Origin: JAIVGV01 sp036389335
GTDB taxonomy: Bacteria > Acidobacteriota > Blastocatellia > Pyrinomonadales > Pyrinomonadaceae
Direction: 5' to 3'
DNA length: 64,000 bases
Assembly (NCBI GenBank): GCA_036389335.1
Contig: DASVQC010000012.1
Coordinates: 14,063-78,062 of the forward strand
Under the pieces are notes generated by a model. The model saw only the letters and a list, made by a program, of their open reading frames with translations, made no database searches and was not told the DNA's origin. A program made the position numbers and the translations under genes. Shown here piece by piece: positions 50,800 through 57,919 of the stretch (positions are counted from its first letter, which is position 1; the number at the start of each line of letters is the position of its first letter).

Positions 50800-51546
50800 T
50801 CAGCCCGTGTAGTCGTGGGAGACGATCCCGTCGGCGCGCGCGGCGGCGTGGTAGCTGCTGACGATCTCGACGATCTCGGCGGGCGAGTCGGTCAGGTGCA
50901 GGAGCCGCAGGTCGGCCTCCGAGATCGTCCGCTCCGCGAGCAGCGCCTCCTTCACCCAGCGCAGCATCCCCTCCCAGTACCGCGAGCCGTAGAGCACGAC
51001 GGGGAAGTTCCTGATCTTGCGCGTCTGTATGAGCGTCAGCGCCTCGAACAGCTCGTCGAGCGTGCCGTAGCCGCCGGGGAAGATGACGAACGCCGAGCTG
51101 TACTTGACGAACATCGTCTTGCGGACGAAGAAGTAGTCGAAGGTGAGCGACTTGGTGAGGTAGGGGTTAGCCTTCTGCTCGAAGGGCAGCTCGATGTTGC
51201 AGCCGACCGACGCGCCGCCCGCCTCCAGCGCGCCGCGGTTGGCGGCCTCCATGATGCCGGGGCCGCCGCCCGTGATGACGGCGAAGCCCGCGCGCGCCAG
51301 CAGCCCGGCGGTCTCCCGCGCCGCGGCGTAGTAGGGGCTGTCGGCGGGTATCCGCGCCGAGCCGAAGACGGAGACGCCGCGCGTGACCTTCGCCAGCTCG
51401 TCGAAGCCCTCGACGAACTCGCCCATGATGCGGAAGACGCGCCACGTGTCGGAGTGCGTGAACTCGTCGGGCTGCGGCGTCTCCAACAGCCGCTCGTCCT
51501 GCGTCAGCGTGTCCTCGGGTTGCTTGCGCGATTTAGACTTCGCCAT
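50800..51546 (-). CDS. LOG-family (lysine decarboxylase-like, TIGR00730) protein
   Basis: 248 residues from ATG 51546. The Rossmann motifs GGGPGIMEAANRGA (near 95) and PGGYGTLDELFEAL (near 160) are the LOG signature, characteristic of cytokinin riboside monophosphate phosphoribohydrolases and nucleotide-5'-monophosphate nucleosidases. The first 75 residues, before VSVFGSARI, are an extra basic-then-acidic segment. The ATG shares one base with the fabI stop (TGATG). Confidence 0.9.
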   Translation of the reverse strand: MAKSKSRKQPEDTLTQDERLLETPQPDEFTHSDTWRVFRIMGEFVEGFDELAKVTRGVSVFGSARIPADSPYYAAARETAGLLARAGFAVITGGGPGIMEAANRGALEAGGASVGCNIELPFEQKANPYLTKSLTFDYFFVRKTMFVKYSSAFVIFPGGYGTLDELFEALTLIQTRKIRNFPVVLYGSRYWEGMLRWVKEALLAERTISEADLRLLHLTDSPAEIVEIVSSYHAAARADGIVSHDYTG

Positions 51547-52313
51547 CAGATGCCCATGACGTTGTAGCCGCAATCGACGTGCAGCACCTCGCCGGTGACG
51601 GCTGACGAGAGATCGCTGCACAGGAAGAGCGCCGCGCCGCCGACCTCGCGCGCCTCGACGTTCCGGCGCAGCGGCGCGTGCTCGGCGTGGTGCTTGAGCA
51701 TCCCCGAGAGGTTGCCGACGCCGCGCGCGGCGAGCGTGTTGATGGGGCCCGCGCTGATCGCGTTGACGCGGATGCCCAGTTTGCCGAGATCGGAGGCCAG
51801 GTAGCGCGTCGAGGCTTCGAGCGCCGCCTTGGCGACGCCCATCACGTTGTAGCCGGGCATCACCTTCTCCGCGCCGTAGTAGGTCATCGAGACGACGCTG
51901 CCGCCCTCGGTCATCAAGGGCTGCGCGGCGCGCGCGAGGGCGGCCAGCGAGTACGTGCTGATGTCGAGCGCGGTCAGGAACGCCTCGTGCGAGGTCTGGA
52001 CGAACTCGTTTTCGAGGGCTTCCCGGGGCGCGAAGGCGAGGCTGTGGATGAGGAAGTCGAGCCGCCCGAACCGCTCGCCCACCAGCCGGAAAGTCTCCTC
52101 TATCTCTTCGGGCTTCTGCACGTCACACTGCGAGAGCAGCGGCTCGCCGCCGAGCGTCGCGCTCAACTCCTCGACGTTCTCCCTAAGCCGCTCGCCCTGA
52201 TAGGTGAAGGCGAGGCGCGCGCCCGCGCCCGCCAGCGCCTGCGCGCAGGCCCACGCAATCGATCTCTTGTTCGCGACGCCGAAGATGATTCCGTTCCTGC
52301 CTTCCAGTAACAT
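51546..52313 (-). CDS. fabI: Enoyl-[acyl-carrier-protein] reductase FabI
   Basis: NADH-dependent reductase of the last step of fatty-acid elongation, 255 residues. NAD-binding GVANKRSIAWACA is near residue 12. The catalytic pair is Y155 and K162 in YNVMGVAKAAL, with the upstream Y145/Y146, giving the FabI-type Tyr-x6-Lys. The family's SAGPINTLAARG is present. It is the first gene of the pair with the LOG protein on the minus strand. Confidence 0.96.
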   Translation of the reverse strand: MLLEGRNGIIFGVANKRSIAWACAQALAGAGARLAFTYQGERLRENVEELSATLGGEPLLSQCDVQKPEEIEETFRLVGERFGRLDFLIHSLAFAPREALENEFVQTSHEAFLTALDISTYSLAALARAAQPLMTEGGSVVSMTYYGAEKVMPGYNVMGVAKAALEASTRYLASDLGKLGIRVNAISAGPINTLAARGVGNLSGMLKHHAEHAPLRRNVEAREVGGAALFLCSDLSSAVTGEVLHVDCGYNVMGI

Positions 52314-52383
52314 GGCTTCGCTTCTACCTCATTTTCTCTTGCGCCTAACGGAGGAACTGCTGATATATGCGAATACGTTCCAA

Positions 52384-53037
52384 CTATGGGCGGAACATTT
52401 TCTGTTGCTTCTTAACGAACTTGTGCGCTCGCTCTCTCAACAATTCTGAGTACGACAAGTCTTCAACGCGGAGCCACAAAGGTTTCTCAGCCCAAGAAAA
52501 CTCTAGATCGAACTCAACACAGTGGAGATACCATGTCTTATTGCTATCGGGTGAAAAGTATGTACCCCATGTATTTGGAAGATTGAGTGTCTTTGATAAC
52601 TGAGTTGCAAACTGTTTTGCGTCTCCCCACTTGATACTATCGTCATAGACCACGTTGATGTGTACAAGGCGGTCATCAACGAATCCTAGCTCAAGTTGCT
52701 TGACGCCATCGAGATTATGCTTTTTAACCAACGCAGGACGTTGCTTCGCCGTTATGATTTGAAATGAGTCCCCGCCAATCTTTCTTCCTGGTACTGATAC
52801 TCCATCTACATCAATTACCAATGCACTGAATAATGCGGGTGAAGTTCGAAAGGCGGCAAAATCCCGTTTAAGTTCCGCCTTACCCATCCCCAGCTTTATA
52901 CCGCGTATGGGTGGTGAATCCGTAAGTTTGAGGGAACACTGCGGAGGCGATTGGGCTGGTACTTGTGCAACGCTCCGCTGCGCCATGCTGGCTAAGGCAC
53001 AAGCGGAAATCATTATCAGAGGAACTACGCGGCGCAT
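52384..53037 (-). CDS. Secreted protein of unknown function, AT-rich
   Basis: 217 residues with a signal peptide (LIMISACALASMAQRSVAQ). The mature start PPIRGIKLGMGKAELKRDF matches a repeated motif of unannotated acidobacterial secreted proteins (RGLxLGMs). The base composition is far more AT-rich than its neighbours, with many A/T-ending codons, and no Shine-Dalgarno is visible (upstream is atatatag). It may be acquired. Its position between fabI and the M48 gene gives no functional hint. Confidence 0.7.
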   Translation of the reverse strand: MRRVVPLIMISACALASMAQRSVAQVPAQSPPQCSLKLTDSPPIRGIKLGMGKAELKRDFAAFRTSPALFSALVIDVDGVSVPGRKIGGDSFQIITAKQRPALVKKHNLDGVKQLELGFVDDRLVHINVVYDDSIKWGDAKQFATQLSKTLNLPNTWGTYFSPDSNKTWYLHCVEFDLEFSWAEKPLWLRVEDLSYSELLRERAHKFVKKQQKMFRP

Positions 53038-53073
53038 CTATATATTTTAGATCGCTCTAAACTTTTCCGACAT

Positions 53074-54063
53074 TTACGCGGCGTCGCGCCGCTCCTCGCC
53101 GCGGATGAGGCGGGCGTACTCGCCGCTCTCCGTCCACTTCAGAATCTCCGAGACGCGCCAGACGGGGAAGGGGTGCGACAACCCCGACGTGATGATGTCG
53201 GCCCAGAAGCGGTCGAGCGCGCGCTCGTCGTAGTTCTTCTGGAAGTCGCGCGCCTGCACGAGGAACTGCTCGTAGTCGACGCGCGAGGCGAAGGTGCCGC
53301 CGGAGAGCTTCATCATCGTGCGCCCGATCACGTCGGCGTCCTGCGTGACGAGGAGCGCGGCGCGGTCGCACGACAGCTCCGCCCGGCGCGCCCACGCGAG
53401 CAGGGCGGCGCGCATCGTCCCCGACAGGATTTGCGCGACGAGGTTGGCGACGGGCGCGGCGGCGATGGCGACGTTGGCGAGAGCTTCGAGCAGGTGCGCG
53501 ACCGTGAGGTAGAGCACGTGCTCGGCGTGGATGTGCCCGACCTCGTGCGCGAGGACGGCGAGCGTCTCCTCGTCGTTGAGGCGTTCGAGCAGGCCGGAGT
53601 AGAGCACGATGACGGGCTTGGTGACGCCGCCCGTGAAGGCGTTGACGACCGGCGACTGCTGCACGAAGAGGTCGGGCATGTCGACGCCGAGCGTGGTGCA
53701 GGTGACTTGGAGTTTCGCGTAGAGGTCGGGGCACTGCTTCGGCGTGACCCTGACCGCGCTCGCCATGAAGATGACGCGGATGACCGACTCGCCCGTCACC
53801 TTCAAAAGTTTTCTGACAGCCGTGTCGAGGCCGGGAATGGCGCGCAGCGTGGCGAGCGCCTTGGCGTCCGCCGGGTGGATGTAGTCGTCCTTGTTCAGCT
53901 CGGCGAACTTCCGGTGCGGCGCGTCCGAGAGCGGCAGGTGGCAGCGACCGCAGCGCGCCGCGCCCGCAATCGCGTCGGCGCGCGTCGTGTTCAACTGCCC
54001 GCAGTAGCGGCAGCGCGTCTGCGTGCCTTCGCCGCCCGCGCCCGCGAGTTCCATGTCAGCCAT
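53074..54063 (-). CDS. M48-family metallopeptidase with N-terminal zinc ribbon
   Basis: 329 residues. The zinc ribbon CRYCGQLNTTRADAIAGAARCGRC occupies 18-41. The M48 catalytic motif HEVGH is near residue 170 with the third-ligand region AELSCDRAAL near 228. A hydrophobic segment after the HEVGH (HLLEALANVAIAAAPVANL) could be a membrane helix. It is HtpX/Oma1-like and likely degrades misfolded or membrane proteins. The zinc ribbon fusion is notable, as three other window genes carry similar ribbons. Confidence 0.85.
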   Translation of the reverse strand: MADMELAGAGGEGTQTRCRYCGQLNTTRADAIAGAARCGRCHLPLSDAPHRKFAELNKDDYIHPADAKALATLRAIPGLDTAVRKLLKVTGESVIRVIFMASAVRVTPKQCPDLYAKLQVTCTTLGVDMPDLFVQQSPVVNAFTGGVTKPVIVLYSGLLERLNDEETLAVLAHEVGHIHAEHVLYLTVAHLLEALANVAIAAAPVANLVAQILSGTMRAALLAWARRAELSCDRAALLVTQDADVIGRTMMKLSGGTFASRVDYEQFLVQARDFQKNYDERALDRFWADIITSGLSHPFPVWRVSEILKWTESGEYARLIRGEERRDAA

Positions 54064-54180
54064 CGCATCACCCCTTTGTCAAAACAGCCCGCGCGCGGCC
54101 CGCCGGGAAACGCCGAACGGAGCCGCGCGACCTTCGCGCGCAAGTATCAACGATTGCGCGCCGCGTCCGCAAGGGACTAA

Positions 54181-54266
54181 GCAGAGGTCAGAGGCTAGAG
54201 GTCATAGGTTAGTTAAAAAAGCATTCTTACTAATCTCTGACCTCTAACCTCTGACCTCTGCTCCTA
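54181..54266. repeat. Heptad palindrome, cagaggt family
   Basis: One arm has cagaggt, cagaggc, tagaggt and the other tctgacc, tctaacc, tctgacc. The TAG stop of purH (54264-54266, minus) directly abuts the array. Confidence 0.9.
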
Positions 54267-55934
54267 ATGCTTGAAGTGCCGCACGCCGGTGAAGACCATT
54301 GCCAAGTCGTACTCGTCTGCGGCGGCGACGACTTCGGCGTCGCGGACGGAGCCGCCGGGCTGGATGACGGCGGTGATGCCGTGCTTCGCGGCTTCGTCGA
54401 GCCCGTCGCGGAAGGGGAAGAAGGCGTCGGAGGCGAGGACGGAGCCGGCGACGGGGAGCTGCGCGCGCGCCGCGCCGAGGCGCACCGAATCGACGCGCGA
54501 CATCTGGCCCGCGCCGACGCCTATAGTCTGGCCGTCGCGCGCGTAGACGATGGCGTTCGACTTCGTGTGCTTGCAGACCGCCCACGCGAAGAGCAGGGAA
54601 TCGATCTCCGCGTCGCTCGGGGCGCGCTTGGAGACCACTTTCAGATCGCCGCGCGCGAGGCGGTGCGTGTCGCGCGTCTGGACGAGCATCCCGCCGGTGA
54701 TCTGCCTGTATTCGAGCCCGACGGCGGCGCGCGGCTCGCCCGCCCTCAGCACGCGCAGGTTCTTCTTCGCGCGAAAAATTTCGAGCGCCGCCGCGTCGAA
54801 GTCGGGCGCGATGACGACTTCGGTGAAAATCTCGACGACGGCGCGGGCGGCCCTCTCGTCAACCTCGCGGTTGAAGGCGACGATGCCGCCGAAGGCCGAG
54901 GTGGGGTCGGTCGCGAGGGCGCGGCGGTACGCGTCTTCGGCGGACGCGCCGAGCGCGACGCCCGCGGGGTTCGTGTGCTTGATGATCGCGCAGGCGAGTG
55001 TGTCGAAGTCGCAGACGAGCTGCCACGCGGCGTCGGCGTCGACGAAATTGTTGTAAGACATCTCCTTGCCGGAGAGCAGGGAGGCCGAGCCCACGCCGCG
55101 GCGCGCGCCCGTGTCGTAGAGCGCCGCACGCTGGTGCGGGTTCTCGCCGTAGCGCAGGCTCTGCGTCTTTTGCAGAGTCCAGGAGGCCCGGCCCGGCAAC
55201 TCCTCCCCGTCTTCGAGCGTGGGGATGTCCTTCGCCCCCGCGTTCGCCCCGCCGCCTGATAAGGAGAAGACCGCGCCGAAGCCGCCCGAGCCGGCGGGCG
55301 ACGCCGCGGAGTCGCGCCCGGTCGCGCCCGAAAGGTAGGCGGCGATGAAGCCGTCGTAAGCCGCCGTGCGCATGAAGGCGGTGCGGGCGAGGCGTGCGCG
55401 GGTGGCGAGCGTGAGCGCGCCGCCGTGGGCGCGCATCTCTTCGAGCACCTGATCGTATGCGTCGGGCGCGACGACGACCGCCACGTCGCGGTAGTTCTTC
55501 GACGCCGAGCGGATCATGGCGGGCCCGCCGATGTCGATCTGCTCGATGGCCTCTTCGAGCGTGACGCCCGCGCGCGCGACCGTCCGCTCGAACGGGTAGA
55601 GGTTGATGACGACGAGATCGATCTGCTCGATGCCGTGCTCGGCGAGGGCGCGCGCGTGCTCGGCGTTATCGCGCACGGCGAGCAGGCCGCCGTGGATGCG
55701 CGGGTGCAGCGTCTTCACGCGACCGTCGAGCATTTCGGGGAAGCCAGTGACTTCGGAAACGTCGCGCACGTCGAGCCCCTCCTCGCGCAACTCCGCCGCC
55801 GTGCCGCCCGTGCTCAACAGCTCGACCCCGAACCCGCGCAGGGCGCGCGCGAACTCGACGAGCCCCGTCTTGTCCGACGCGCTCAACAGCGCGCGCCGGA
55901 TCGTCCTCAGCCCTTGATCGTCATGTTCACTCAT
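54264..55934 (-). CDS. purH: Bifunctional AICAR transformylase/IMP cyclohydrolase
   Basis: Last two steps of IMP synthesis; 556 residues. The N-terminal IMP cyclohydrolase (about 10-200) has RRALLSASDKTGLVEFA, GGTAAELREEG, VKTLHPRIHGGLL and NLYPFE. The C-terminal transformylase has SLRYGENPHQRAALY, IIKHTNPAG, SNAIVYARDGQTIGVGAGQMSRVD and ASDAFFPFRDG. The linker between domains is an insert rich in Gly/Ser/Ala (about 205-245). The length slightly exceeds the usual 510-530 residues because of it. Confidence 0.96.
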   Translation of the reverse strand: MSEHDDQGLRTIRRALLSASDKTGLVEFARALRGFGVELLSTGGTAAELREEGLDVRDVSEVTGFPEMLDGRVKTLHPRIHGGLLAVRDNAEHARALAEHGIEQIDLVVINLYPFERTVARAGVTLEEAIEQIDIGGPAMIRSASKNYRDVAVVVAPDAYDQVLEEMRAHGGALTLATRARLARTAFMRTAAYDGFIAAYLSGATGRDSAASPAGSGGFGAVFSLSGGGANAGAKDIPTLEDGEELPGRASWTLQKTQSLRYGENPHQRAALYDTGARRGVGSASLLSGKEMSYNNFVDADAAWQLVCDFDTLACAIIKHTNPAGVALGASAEDAYRRALATDPTSAFGGIVAFNREVDERAARAVVEIFTEVVIAPDFDAAALEIFRAKKNLRVLRAGEPRAAVGLEYRQITGGMLVQTRDTHRLARGDLKVVSKRAPSDAEIDSLLFAWAVCKHTKSNAIVYARDGQTIGVGAGQMSRVDSVRLGAARAQLPVAGSVLASDAFFPFRDGLDEAAKHGITAVIQPGGSVRDAEVVAAADEYDLAMVFTGVRHFKH

Positions 55935-55943
55935 AGTTGTTGG

Positions 55944-56030
55944 GCGTGGCGGGTGACGAGTGATGGGTGACAGGTAAATCCAATTCTTACTTCTTACCTG
56001 TCACCCGTCACTCGTCACCCGTCACGGCTT
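55944..56030. repeat. Heptad palindrome, gtgacag family, supplying the VWA stop
   Basis: The right edge on the minus strand reads ttaaagccgtgacggg, which encodes Leu-Lys-Pro-stop of the VWA protein, matching the edge of the larE array. Units are ggtgacg, agtgatg, ggtgaca and the complementary cccgtca. Confidence 0.9.
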
Positions 56031-57044
56031 TAAGACGTATGTGTCGCGCAGCGTGTGGACGCGCAGCTTCTTGTTCTGCGTCAGACTGATGTCGAGCTTA
56101 TGAGCCGGCTCTCGGCGCGCGGCCTCGTCGAGGTAGAAGCCGAGGACGTACTGGCTTTGCAGGTCGTCGGCGATGGCGTCGAAGACGGGCGCGAGGTCGT
56201 AAGTGTAGCGCGGGTCGAGCGCGCGCGCGGCGTCGCCGAGGAGGAAGTATGCGCCGCCGGTGCGCGCGGCCAGCTCGCGGAAGCCGCGCGCGGGGCGGCG
56301 GACGGCGAGGCGGTCGCCCGCGGGCTCGTAGAGCGGGAAGTGGATGACGTAGAACGAGACGCCGCGCGCGTTCGCCGCTTCGACGACGGACGCGGGGCGC
56401 GCGCCGCTCGCGTTGTCGAGCCCGTCGCTGAGCAGGAGGACGATGCGCCGCTCCGCCGCGTCGGGCTTGGCGGAATCGAAGGCGAAGACGGCGGCGAGCG
56501 CGGCGTCGAAGATGGCGGTGTGGAGGTTGCCGCGCGCGCCGAGACGGAAGGAGGCGCGCACCTGCTCGGTGTCTGCCGTTAAAGGGAGGGCGAGCGCGGG
56601 CCTCTCGGCGAAGGCGAGGACGGCGGCGCGCGAGCCCCTGCCGAAGCGCGCGAGGAGCGCGAGCGCCGCCTCGCGCTGCCGCTCGATGTGCTCGCGCGCG
56701 CTGCCCGAAGCGTCGAGCGCGAAGACGAGCGCGACGCGCGCCGAGCCCGAAGCGAAGTAGCTGACGGCGGCGGGGCGACCGTTGTCGCGCACCTGAAAGT
56801 CTGCGGCGGCGAGGCCGGCGGCGCGGCGTCCGTGCGAATCCGTGACGAAGCAGTTGACGGTGATGAGGTCGGTTCTGACGCTCAGCACTTCGTCGTTGTC
56901 GGCGGCGGGGGGCGGAGTCTGCGCGCGCGCGGGAGTCAGTGCGAGCGTGAGCGCGAAGAGGACGAGGCGGAGCGTGCGGCGTGAAGGGAGAGCGGGGCGC
57001 GTGCGTGCGTGGCGTGGCTCGTGCGGGGGGCGTCGAAGGCTCAT
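56022..57044 (-). CDS. VWFA-related acidobacterial domain protein (TIGR03436 type)
   Basis: 340 residues. A signal-like hydrophobic segment (LRLVLFALTLALTPARAQ) follows a basic N-terminus. The domain begins VLSVRTDLITVNCFVTDSHGRRAAGL and contains a MIDAS-like motif FALDASGS (D-x-S-x-S). The C-terminal LQSQYVLGFYLDE is typical of the family. It is common in acidobacterial genomes as a secreted von Willebrand A protein, with unknown ligand. The last residues VLKP are encoded by the edge of a heptad array. Confidence 0.88.
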   Translation of the reverse strand: MSLRRPPHEPRHARTRPALPSRRTLRLVLFALTLALTPARAQTPPPAADNDEVLSVRTDLITVNCFVTDSHGRRAAGLAAADFQVRDNGRPAAVSYFASGSARVALVFALDASGSAREHIERQREAALALLARFGRGSRAAVLAFAERPALALPLTADTEQVRASFRLGARGNLHTAIFDAALAAVFAFDSAKPDAAERRIVLLLSDGLDNASGARPASVVEAANARGVSFYVIHFPLYEPAGDRLAVRRPARGFRELAARTGGAYFLLGDAARALDPRYTYDLAPVFDAIADDLQSQYVLGFYLDEAARREPAHKLDISLTQNKKLRVHTLRDTYVLKP

Positions 57045-57056
57045 CCGTGCCCGCCG

Positions 57057-57134
57057 CTAGAACAGGAAGCGACCGAGGAAGAGGAGGGTCAGGATGACGG
57101 CGAGCGTGATGATGATGATCTTGACGAGACTCAT
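57057..57134 (-). CDS. 25-residue hydrophobic membrane peptide
   Basis: A 25-codon frame starts with ATG (57134) and ends TAG (57057-57059). The peptide begins MSLVKIIIITLAVIL and continues as one hydrophobic helix ending LGRFLF. A clear Shine-Dalgarno (aggag, 5-nt spacer) precedes it. It ends 12 nt before the VWA ATG, so the two are probably co-transcribed. It resembles the single-helix small proteins known in bacterial envelopes. Function unknown. Confidence 0.65.
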   Translation of the reverse strand: MSLVKIIIITLAVILTLLFLGRFLF

Positions 57135-57330
57135 GTTCGCTCCTCTCGACCCGCGGGGCGGGGGCAAGGTCGCTGGTTGAGGCTGCATTTTATCGGCGCG
57201 AAAAACGAACTGTCAACGCTCGGGGGCGGCTGCGGCGCGTCTAACCCCGCGCCCGCTACTACGCCCGGTGCGGCGTTTTTGTTCCCCGTTCGTGAGGGCG
57301 AACGCCCGCAAAGTCGCCGCCGGGGGTTGA

Positions 57331-57360
57331 TTGACAGTCGAAAGCGGGTTGTGGTTAAAC
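57331..57360 (+). promoter_or_regulatory. Promoter of the His/Cys-protein and TonB receptor run
   Basis: TTGACA at 57331-57336, a 17- or 18-bp spacer and a TTAAAC-type -10 at 57355. It lies 40 bp before the TTG start at 57400. Confidence 0.45.
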
Positions 57361-57399
57361 TGTTCACACTTTTAGTCCTGCGGAAAGAGTTTTGAAGAT

Positions 57400-57777
57400 T
57401 TGAGACTCCGAAAGAGACTCGGAACAGCGGCCAACGCGGGGAGACGTTTGACGACTCTCCTGATGCTGCTCCTCGTCTTCCACGCCGTTCAGGCGAGCGC
57501 GGCGCACACGCACCCCGCGCCGAACCTCTCGGCGCAGGCGTCGGGCGCGTCGCCCTGCGTCTCGGACGGCGCGGGGCTCGACTCGCGCGGGCTCAACAGC
57601 CACGAGCAGTGCCCCGTCTGCCGACTGCAACGCAACCTCTCTTCCAACCTCCACAGCGCCGCGCCCGTCTCAATCGCCCCGCCCACGGCCCGTCTCCGCG
57701 TCGCGCAGGTCGCGGCTGCTCTGGGCCACACGCGCCCGTCGCGGGCCTCCGCGGGTCGCGCCCCGCCGCTTCGCTGA
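57400..57777 (+). CDS. Small secreted His/Cys protein preceding a TonB receptor
   Basis: 125 residues starting at TTG 57400 (or a nearby alternative). An N-terminal hydrophobic segment (LTTLLMLLLVFHAVQASAAH) may be a signal or anchor. The mature part has HTHP and the motif HEQCPVC. Small His- and CxxC-bearing proteins next to copper or zinc TonB receptors (DUF2946-like) are known; this resembles them in layout but not clearly in sequence. It lies 142 bp before the receptor gene and is probably linked to it. Confidence 0.6.
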   Translation: MRLRKRLGTAANAGRRLTTLLMLLLVFHAVQASAAHTHPAPNLSAQASGASPCVSDGAGLDSRGLNSHEQCPVCRLQRNLSSNLHSAAPVSIAPPTARLRVAQVAAALGHTRPSRASAGRAPPLR

Positions 57778-57919
57778 CCGAGACGCACCAGGCACGCGCC
57801 CGCCCGCCTGCGCGCCCGTAGCGTCACTTCAAACGCAAAAAAAACTGATCGCGCCGATTCTCTACGTGCGCGGTCGCGCGACTCGGGAGCGAGTCCTCAT
57901 GTTTGAAGGAGTGTCAGGA

